From assembly GCF_013376105.1 (NCBI RefSeq), contig NZ_JAAMFM010000019.1:1-64000 (forward strand): 64,000 nucleotides of DNA, given 5' to 3'. Position numbers and translations under genes: made by a program. Below are positions 53,070 through 64,000 of the stretch, one piece after another. The stretch's first letter is position 1; each line of letters begins with the position of its first letter. The notes under the pieces are model-generated. The model was not told where the DNA came from and did not search any database. It saw nothing but the letters and a program-made list of their open reading frames with translations. The stretch comes from Arthrobacter wenxiniae (lineage in GTDB: Bacteria > Actinomycetota > Actinomycetes > Actinomycetales > Micrococcaceae).

Positions 53070-53990
53070 TCAGCCCGGGAAGGCGGAGAGCTGCAGCCTT
53101 GAGGAGTACGACGCCGGCTCTCCCGTGAGGGGGTCGGTGAAGGAAATGCTGTGGGCCAGCAGCTGGAGCGGCCTGGTGTAGTCGTCGGGCGCCTGCTCGC
53201 GCAGGACCGGGTAGAACGGATCGTTGAGGATGCCGATGCCCTGCGTGGCCAGGTGGACGCGCAGCTGGTGCGTCTTGCCGGTGTGCGGCGCGAGGTCATA
53301 CAAGCCCAGCACTTCACCCGAGGCGGCGTCAACCCGCGTGTCCAGCAGCTCGATCCGGGTTTCCGCGTTGGGCTCCCCGGGGACTTCCTCGGCCAGCAGG
53401 TAGGTGCGCGACTTGACCATGTGGCTGCGCACCACCAGCGGGAATGCGAGCTCCGGCAGCACGGGCGCCACCGCCCGGTATGTCTTTTGGATGCGCCGCT
53501 TTTCAAACAACAGCTGGTACTGGCCGCGCGTCTGCGGGTTGGCGGAGAACAGCAGCACGCCGGCCGTCATGCGGTCCAGGCGGTGGATCGGCACCAGCTC
53601 CGGAAGGTCCAGGAGCACGCGCAGCCGCACCAGGGCGGACTCCTGGACGTACATGCCGCCCGGCGTCGTCGGCAGGAAGTGCGGCTTGTCCACCACCACC
53701 AGGTTTTCGTCCTGGTGCAGGATGGACAGCTCCACCGGCAGGCGCTTTTCCACGGGCAGTTCGCGGTAGTACCAGATGAACACGTGCTCGTTGAGCGGAG
53801 TGTGCGGCGTGACCACCTCGCCGCCGAGCGCCTTGACCTCGCCGCGCACAAAGCGATCCACAATTCCGGCCGGGTCAACATGGCTGAACGTGTCCAGGAC
53901 ATACTCCATGGCGGTGGCCCACGGGCCGGTGTCCGGAATCCGCATGCGCGTGGCGTTGACGCCGTCACGGACGGGAAGGGGGGATTTCAT
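53070..53990 (-). CDS. RluA-family RNA pseudouridine synthase
   Basis: A 306-aa enzyme that isomerises uridine to pseudouridine in rRNA or tRNA. The catalytic Asp is in VPIHRLDRMTAGVLLFS, with VVDKPHFLPTTPGG before it and the RNA-binding APHTGKTHQLRVHLA near the end. An N-terminal S4-like region is weak. The ATG at 53990 follows AAGG; a GTG one codon earlier is also possible. Target site is unknown. Confidence 0.92.
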   Translation of the reverse strand: MKSPLPVRDGVNATRMRIPDTGPWATAMEYVLDTFSHVDPAGIVDRFVRGEVKALGGEVVTPHTPLNEHVFIWYYRELPVEKRLPVELSILHQDENLVVVDKPHFLPTTPGGMYVQESALVRLRVLLDLPELVPIHRLDRMTAGVLLFSANPQTRGQYQLLFEKRRIQKTYRAVAPVLPELAFPLVVRSHMVKSRTYLLAEEVPGEPNAETRIELLDTRVDAASGEVLGLYDLAPHTGKTHQLRVHLATQGIGILNDPFYPVLREQAPDDYTRPLQLLAHSISFTDPLTGEPASYSSRLQLSAFPG

Positions 53991-54085
53991 CACCCTTCAA
54001 GGGTACCCGCGGGGGTAGTGTCGAGGATGACGGCCTGCGCCCCTCCCCGGCGCATCCACGGCCCGTCGTTGCGAAGGGGGCTGTA

Positions 54086-55273
54086 GTGGTGAATCGGCGC
54101 GGTGTCGCCATGATGTCCTCCGCCCACATGGTGGACGACCTCTACCAGGGCGTGGTGCCGGCAATGCTGCCCTTCTTCGTCTCCGAGCGCCACTACAGCT
54201 ATGCTGCGGTGGCGGGGCTGACGCTCGCCGCGACCATGCTCTCCTCCGTGGTCCAGCCCGCCTTTGGCGTGTGGAGCGACCGCAAGCCGCGGCGGTGGCT
54301 GGTGCCTGCGGGAATGACGACGGCGGCGCTCGGCGTGGGCGCGGCCGGCCTCTTCCCGGGTTATGCCGCCACCTGGGTGATGGTCGCCATCTCCGGCATT
54401 GGCATTGCGGCCTTCCACCCCTCGGCGGCCAGCGCGGCGCGGCGTGCGTCCGGGAGCAGCAACCGGGGCATGAGCGTCTTCGCGCTTGGCGGCAACGTGG
54501 GCTTTGCGCTCGGCACCTTCATGGCGACTCCGGTGCTGCTGTGGCTGGGGCTTCGCGGGACGGCGCTCCTGATTCTCCCGGCCCTCGTCATGGCGGCGAT
54601 ACTGGTGAAGTGGCTGACGCCGGTGCTCGACGGCCCCGCCGGCGCCCGCCGGCCGTCCGCCATGCCCACGGGCCCGGACAACTGGCCGGAATTCCTGAAG
54701 CTGACCTCCGTGGTCGTGGTGCGCTCCATCGTGTTCTTCGGCCTGAGCTCGTTCCTGGCCCTTTATTTCATCCACGGCCTGGGAACCTCCGAAGTGGTGG
54801 GCGGCGCCGCGCTGACGGTGTTCCTGGCCTCGGGCGCCGTCGGGACCCTGCTGGGTGGGTGGCTGGCGGACCGGTTCGGGCCGCTCGTTTCCATCCGCTA
54901 CGGCTTTGCCTTCTGCCTTCCCGCCATGGCCGGCCTGGTCCTGGCTCCGGGCTGGCAGCTGGCCATGATCTTCGTGGTGCTGACGGGCGTGGGCGTGTTC
55001 GTGCCCTTCAGCGTCTTTGTCATCCTGGGCCAGAACTATCTGCCCAACCGGGTGGGGACGGCCAGCGGCGTCACGGTGGGCCTCGCCGTCACCGTCGGCG
55101 GGCTGTTCAACCCGGTCCTCGGCACGCTGGCCGACGCAACGAGCCTGCACTTTGCGCTGGTGGCGCTCATCGGGCTCCCCGCGCTCGCCCTGGTGCTGGC
55201 CGCCTTCCTCCGGGACCCGGCCGCGGCTCCACGGGGCGGGACGGTTGCGACGGTGGTCCGCCCCAAGCCCTGA
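54086..55273 (+). CDS. MFS exporter, fosmidomycin-resistance (FSR)-like
   Basis: A 395-aa transporter with 12 helices. It starts with the Fsr-family segment AHMVDDLYQGVVPAMLPFFV and has PAFGVWSDRKPRRWLVPAGM and IAAFHPSAASAARRASG. FSR proteins pump out fosmidomycin and related compounds; this copy could export another small molecule. GTG start at 54086, with the next gene convergent and only 41 bp away. Confidence 0.9.
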   Translation: MVNRRGVAMMSSAHMVDDLYQGVVPAMLPFFVSERHYSYAAVAGLTLAATMLSSVVQPAFGVWSDRKPRRWLVPAGMTTAALGVGAAGLFPGYAATWVMVAISGIGIAAFHPSAASAARRASGSSNRGMSVFALGGNVGFALGTFMATPVLLWLGLRGTALLILPALVMAAILVKWLTPVLDGPAGARRPSAMPTGPDNWPEFLKLTSVVVVRSIVFFGLSSFLALYFIHGLGTSEVVGGAALTVFLASGAVGTLLGGWLADRFGPLVSIRYGFAFCLPAMAGLVLAPGWQLAMIFVVLTGVGVFVPFSVFVILGQNYLPNRVGTASGVTVGLAVTVGGLFNPVLGTLADATSLHFALVALIGLPALALVLAAFLRDPAAAPRGGTVATVVRPKP

Positions 55274-55314
55274 AGGCGCGCCGCGGCGGCCGCCCGCCGC
55301 CGGCCGTCCCGGAC

Positions 55315-56164
55315 TCAGCGTCCGGCGGCCGGCTGGCAGCGCGGGCACCAGAAAATGTCCCGTGCGGCATGCCTCGGGAATGCTGGGTCGCCCATTGTCG
55401 CGTGGCGGATGAGGGAGCCGCACCTCTTGCACGGTTTCCCGGCCTGCCCGTACACCCACAGCGAGGCGTCCCCGCGCGCCGGCCCGCCTGTGGTGCTGCG
55501 GACGGGCCGGTCCTTGTTGGCTTCGAGCAGCCGGCGGGCCAGGTCCACGATCCGCGGCAGCTCCGCCACGTCCGCCACGGGCGTTTCCGGGTGCACGCCG
55601 CCCAGGAGGCACAGCTCGTTCCGGTAGATGTTGCCGATCCCGGCCAGATTCCTTTGGTCCAGCAGTGCCAGTCCGATGGGCCTTTCCGGGGCCGCCCGCA
55701 GCCTGCGCAGGGCCTCCCGCGCGTCCCAGTCCGGTCCCAGCAGGTCGGGCCCCAGATGTTCGACGGCGGTCCTGGCTTCCCCGTCCGAGAGGACTTCCAG
55801 CGTGCCCAGTGAGAATCCCACGGCGACGGCCAGCTCCGTGGTGAGGACGGCCCGCGCGGTGTGGGCCGGGCGCCGCCACCGGGCGGGCCGCGCGCCCGAT
55901 GCCCGCCCCGAAAGATTCCCGACCGGGTATATGTCCCAGTGGCCTTCCATGGCCAGGTGGGAATGGATCACGGCGGCCGGGCCGTCCGCGCTGCCGGCCG
56001 CCAGGCGCATCATCAGGTGCTTGCCGCGGGAGCGGACGGACTGCACCATGCGGCCCGTGAAATCCGCTGTGGCCAGCTGCGGCACGCGGAAGTCGGACCC
56101 CGTGAGCAGCTGCCCGGCCAGGGCGGCGTCGAGGTCCCGGGCCTGCCGCCAGACGGTGTCTCCC

Positions 56165-56172
<8 letters not shown>
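55315..56172 (-). CDS. nei: Fpg/Nei-family DNA glycosylase (Nei2-like)
   Basis: A 285-aa base-excision repair enzyme. It begins VPEGDTVWRQ, giving the catalytic Pro and Glu after removal of the start residue. It has the helix-two-turn-helix LLDQRNLAGIGNIYRNELC and a C-terminal zinc finger CKRCGSLI...FWCPRCQ. It removes oxidised bases and nicks the strand. GTG at 56172 overlaps the lhr stop by 8 bp, which suggests coupled translation with the helicase. The lhr-nei arrangement also occurs in mycobacteria. A 59-residue upstream extension is rejected. Confidence 0.93.
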
Positions 56173-61183
<5,011 letters not shown>

Positions 61184-61374
61184 GGCAGGGACATTGATGC
61201 GAGAGCGTAACGATTCGCCGCCGCCTGCGGAATGCAGCCGAAAGTGTCCGGGCGGAGTTGTAATCTAGCGGTAGGAGTGGCAACGGTTGCCCTTGCTGTT
61301 CCACCGCGCGTGATGGCGCACGGACCAGCGTCCTGAAAGTTTTCGGTCCGGTCCGGTGTGGAAGGCAAGGCGCG

Positions 61375-61956
61375 GTGCAGACACGGCATGTGGGGAACAA
61401 CTGGGTCCCCCTTCTTTGTTTGTCCATCCTGTTTCTGGCCGGCGCCGCCGCGAGCATGGTGTCGCTGGCCGGCAACGGTGCGGTGTCCGCCGTGTTCTCC
61501 GTGGGCATCCTGCCCGCCGGAGGCGTCATGGCGCTGTGGCTGTGGCGGAACCCGTCGTGGTGGCTCGCGCCCCGCAACCACTACCTGTATCTGGCCGGAG
61601 GCACACTGGCGGGCGTGCTGCTGCTTGCCATGGTCCCGTTCCTCCATGGCTGCGGGCCGTGGCTGGTGCTGGGCGCCGCGGTGGCCACCTACGGCTACTT
61701 TGAACGGCTGCGCCTGCTCGTGACGGCGGGCGCCGGCGTCGCCCTGACCGGGCTCCTGGCACTGGTGATTCATGCCGAAGTGTGGGGCGGTGCGCTCCAC
61801 CTGCTGGCCGCGGCCGGCCTGGCGTTCTCCGCCAACCGGCTCTACGTGCTCCGCAACGGACGCCGCCGCGCCGTCCAGGACAGCGACCCCGCCTTCATCG
61901 GCCGCTTTGAGGAATTCGACGCCGAGGAGCCGGTGAACTTCTGGGAACGGCCGTAG
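61375..61956 (+). CDS. Uncharacterised membrane protein
   Basis: A 193-aa protein with five hydrophobic segments (VPLLCLSILFLAGAAASMV, AVFSVGILPAGGVMALWLW, HYLYLAGGTLAGVLLLAMV, LLVTAGAGVALTGLLALVI, ALHLLAAAGLAFSANRLYV). A basic and acidic soluble tail ends FDAEEPVNFWERP. No catalytic motif is apparent. GTG start with AAGG upstream; divergent from lhr. Confidence 0.7.
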   Translation: MQTRHVGNNWVPLLCLSILFLAGAAASMVSLAGNGAVSAVFSVGILPAGGVMALWLWRNPSWWLAPRNHYLYLAGGTLAGVLLLAMVPFLHGCGPWLVLGAAVATYGYFERLRLLVTAGAGVALTGLLALVIHAEVWGGALHLLAAAGLAFSANRLYVLRNGRRRAVQDSDPAFIGRFEEFDAEEPVNFWERP

Positions 61957-62068
61957 GGGACCGCCCCCGGCGGCCGGGCAGGCCGCGCCGGGCAGGATAA
62001 AGGAAGCACCTGCGCGCCGGGCTGCCTAAGCTGGGTCCCACGGGGCAAACCAGCGAAAGGAACAAACC

Positions 62069-62479
62069 ATGGGCACCACCTTCAGCAAAGAGGAAAAGGC
62101 TGCAATGCGGGCTGCGGCGGCCGAAGCAAAGGCCGCCAAGGCGGGCGCCGACCAGAACGCCGCGTGCCTGGCCGCAATCGCTGAAATGACAGGCACGGAC
62201 CAGGAATTGGCGCAGACCCTGCACGACCTCGTGCAGAAGCACACCAGCTTGGGCGCCAAGACCTGGTATGGCATGCCCGCGTACACCAACACTGACGGCA
62301 AGGTGGTGGTGTTCTTCCAGAGCTCGGCCAAATTCAAGGTGCGGTATGCGACCATCGGCTTTCAGCCGGACGCCCACCTCGACGACGGCAATTTCTGGCC
62401 GAGCGCATACGCAGTGACCAAGCTGACCGCCGCGGACAAGAAGCAGCTGGTGGAATTGCTCAAAAAGGCCGTCAGCTGA
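62069..62479 (+). CDS. DUF1801 family protein
   Basis: A 136-aa protein. An Ala/Lys-rich helix (KEEKAAMRAAAAEAKAAKAG) precedes a DUF1801-type domain (AKTWYGMPAYTNTDGKVVVFF, KFKVRYATIGFQP, and FWPSAYAVTKLTAADKKQLVELLKKA). The family resembles YdhG/frataxin-like small folds; function unknown. ATG follows AAAGGA. A strong hairpin lies directly downstream. Confidence 0.85.
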   Translation: MGTTFSKEEKAAMRAAAAEAKAAKAGADQNAACLAAIAEMTGTDQELAQTLHDLVQKHTSLGAKTWYGMPAYTNTDGKVVVFFQSSAKFKVRYATIGFQPDAHLDDGNFWPSAYAVTKLTAADKKQLVELLKKAVS

Positions 62480-62493
62480 CGACGTTCCCACGG

Positions 62494-62521
62494 GCGGGCC
62501 CGCCGCCACTCGCGGGCCCGC
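62494..62521. terminator. Hairpin after the DUF1801 gene
   Basis: GCGGGCCCGC occurs at 62494-62503 and again at 62512-62521. Because the unit is self-complementary, the two copies pair over a 8-nt loop. It lies between convergent genes. Confidence 0.6.
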
Positions 62522-62578
62522 TGCCCATCCACTCGTGCACCCGGCGTCAGGCAGCGGCCCGCTGACCCGGGGCCGCGG

Positions 62579-63292
62579 TCACGGCTGGAACGCGCCGATC
62601 TTCAGCAGGTGGTCGCCTTTGTTGCTGCAGGCGGTCAGCGGGTGGGGGATGGCCAGGTGGTCGTAGGCGCTGGGCGGGTACACCAGAACGCTGGCGGCCT
62701 GCACGCGCTGGCAGTCCTGGTAGTTGCCCGCCTGGGTGTAGACCAGCACGGCCGTGGCACTCTTGCCCGGCACCAGCGTGATGGGTCCCTTGGATGGCGC
62801 CGAGGTGTCGCGGTCCGCCGGGGCGCCGATCGCCGCGGTGGAGCCCGTCTTGACCAGGGAAACGCCCGGGTATCCATTCAGGATGCAGGCGGTGGAGGAC
62901 TTGTTGGTCAGGATCAGCTTCATGTATATGTGCCCGGCGGCGCCGCCGCCGGTGTCGTCCAGGGCGCCCCTCAGCGACGCCGCCGTGCACAGGGCGGGTG
63001 CCGCCGTGGTGGCTGACGCACTGACGTGAGGCGCGGTGCTTTCCATGGGCCGGGCGGTGCTGTCCATGGACGACGCCGTGGTCCCGGCGGGGGCGGAGGT
63101 CGTTGCCGCGGGGGTGGTGGCCGTTCCGTCGCTGGCCGTTCCGCCGCTGGGCGTCCCGCATCCGGCCAGCGCCAGCCCCAGCACTGCCGCCAGCCCGAGC
63201 AATGCGCTGGCGCGGTGTCTGGGGGTCGGTGTGGCGGCTGCGGCGGGACGCAGGGGGGATTTCCCGGGGAGGTGCTTCTGTGCGGACGTCAT
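62579..63292 (-). CDS. DUF4232 lipoprotein
   Basis: A 237-aa secreted protein. The N-terminal signal segment SALLGLAAVLGLALAGC ends in a lipobox Cys, so it is a membrane-anchored lipoprotein. A Thr/Ser/Ala-rich linker follows, then a DUF4232 domain (ASLRGALDDTGGGAAGH, LILTNKSSTACILNGYPG, SAYDHLAIPHPLTAC) with paired Cys residues that may form a disulfide. The function is unknown. Confidence 0.87.
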   Translation of the reverse strand: MTSAQKHLPGKSPLRPAAAATPTPRHRASALLGLAAVLGLALAGCGTPSGGTASDGTATTPAATTSAPAGTTASSMDSTARPMESTAPHVSASATTAAPALCTAASLRGALDDTGGGAAGHIYMKLILTNKSSTACILNGYPGVSLVKTGSTAAIGAPADRDTSAPSKGPITLVPGKSATAVLVYTQAGNYQDCQRVQAASVLVYPPSAYDHLAIPHPLTACSNKGDHLLKIGAFQP

Positions 63293-63416
63293 TGCTCAAC
63301 TTTTGCGCCCCCGCCCGCATGAGTCAACTGGCCCCGCCGCGGGAGGGCAGGAAATCGTCGGGGCTGCCCGAATTTCGCGGCAGGCCCCGGCGTTTGCCGG
63401 CCGCCCCTGCGTTTAG

Positions 63417-64000
63417 CGGGCGCCGCGGTGCTGGCCGATCGTGGCCGGCATGTCGACCCCCGGCACGGGCGGCCGCGTCCGCAACACCCTGCTGGTGGCC
63501 GGGCCGTCCGCCGACGCCCACTACGACAAGATCCATCTTGTCGACGCCTTTGGCTTCGCCGAATCCGAGGCGGTTGACCCGGGCGCGCGGGTGTCCACCT
63601 TTGGGCTCAACGGCACAACGCTGGCCGGGCCACCTGCTACGACGTGCGGTTCCCGCAGCTGTTCGTCTCCAATGCGGAAGCCGGTGCCGCCATCACCATT
63701 GTCTGCGCCTTCTGGGGCGCCGGCCCCGGAAAGGCCGAACAATGGGACCTGCTGGTCCAAGCCCGCGCCCGAGCCCGAGCCCGTGCCCGTGCCCGCGCCC
63801 GTGCCCTGGACTCGACGTCGTTCGTCCTTGCCGGCGGCCGGGGCGACCCCGCCACCGCCGGCGTCAAGGCGGCCGGCAGCGCGCCGACCGGAATCGGCCG
63901 CAGCGCCGTCGTCTCCCCTGGGGGAGGTGCTTGGCAGGCTCGACGGCGGCGAGGGCCTGCTGGTGGCCGATCTTGACCTGGCCGCCGTGGATCGGGTTCG
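63417..64000 (+). pseudogene. Nitrilase (carbon-nitrogen hydrolase) remnant, running off the window
   Basis: The N-terminal third is missing: an in-frame TAG lies at 63414. The first frame gives WPIVAGMSTPGTGGRVRN and the catalytic Lys in AHYDKIHLVDAFGF. The frame then shifts near 63630, where ATCYDVRFPQL holds the catalytic Cys and FWGAGPGKAEQWDLL follows. It passes through the RARARA repeat (63761-63802), continues LDSTSFVLAG and GVKAAGSAPTGIGRSAVVSP, and shifts again near 63915 to give EVLGRLDGGEGLLVADLDLAAVD. Carbon-nitrogen hydrolases cleave amides with a Glu-Lys-Cys triad; the Glu region is lost here, so the product would be inactive. Confidence 0.75.
63761..63802. repeat. Hexanucleotide repeat (GCCCGn)7 in the nitrilase remnant
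   Basis: Seven units of GCCCGC, GCCCGA or GCCCGT follow each other without interruption. They encode alternating Ala-Arg in the nitrilase frame, where relatives have only about one such pair. This is a typical slipped-strand expansion. Confidence 0.8.

Overview
The window is high-GC actinobacterial DNA, most probably from an Arthrobacter-like member of the Micrococcaceae. The evidence is the strong G/C third-position bias in all confident genes, frequent GTG starts, actinobacteria-specific families (SCO1664, the MSMEG_4193 phosphomutase, an Lhr helicase next to a Nei-type glycosylase), a homoprotocatechuate dioxygenase whose active-site residue numbers match the Brevibacterium fuscum enzyme, and a copper amine oxidase whose active-site residues match Arthrobacter globiformis phenylethylamine oxidase with a +1 offset. 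No rRNA, tRNA, CRISPR array or intact insertion sequence was seen.

Region 1 (1-16.9 kb) is a catabolic island for aromatic amines and 4-hydroxyphenylacetate-type acids. On the right, a TPQ copper amine oxidase (+) is divergent from a TetR regulator. Leftward genes follow for an AraC/FeaR-type regulator, an aldehyde dehydrogenase, an APC permease and an IclR regulator. Together they would import an amine and convert it to an arylacetate. The next leftward operon carries an FAH-RraA fusion, a GntR/FCD regulator, hpaE, hpaD, hpaH and hpaI, the lower homoprotocatechuate meta-cleavage pathway ending in pyruvate and succinic semialdehyde. A clear promoter with a perfect 14-bp GntR-type operator precedes it. 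The 4-HPA hydroxylase and the HpaF isomerase are not in the window. A Met/His-rich membrane protein overlaps the 3' end of the amine oxidase gene.

Region 2 (17-27.2 kb) holds housekeeping and transport genes: an SCO1664/phosphomutase pair, a MoxR-like AAA ATPase with its VWA partner, an MHS-type MFS transporter under a palindromic operator, an aminotransferase, a 2-hydroxyacid dehydrogenase with a probably leaderless start, a DUF2127 membrane protein and a ketopantoate reductase.

Region 3 (27.4-35 kb) mixes intact and decayed genes. It contains an RHH/RelE toxin-antitoxin pair, a histidine-phosphatase remnant, a Clp-N-domain remnant with two compensating frameshifts, an unknown 434-aa protein, a frameshifted zinc-free alcohol dehydrogenase, intact kynB and kynA, and a frameshifted small conserved gene.

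Region 4 (35-56 kb) is mostly core: a YhhQ-type queuosine-precursor transporter and a tgt with an altered base-recognition motif (likely queuine salvage), a two-component system, a DUF3311/SSS monocarboxylate symporter pair, several small enzyme or SRPBCC genes, a GH76 enzyme, an SDR/acyl-CoA dehydrogenase pair, ppc preceded by 12-nt tandem repeats, an RluA-type pseudouridine synthase and an FSR-like MFS exporter.

Region 5 (55.3-64 kb) holds nei and a giant lhr helicase gene carrying an in-frame 18-nt tandem repeat, small membrane and DUF genes, a DUF4232 lipoprotein, and at the right edge a multiply frameshifted nitrilase-family gene with an expanded hexanucleotide repeat.
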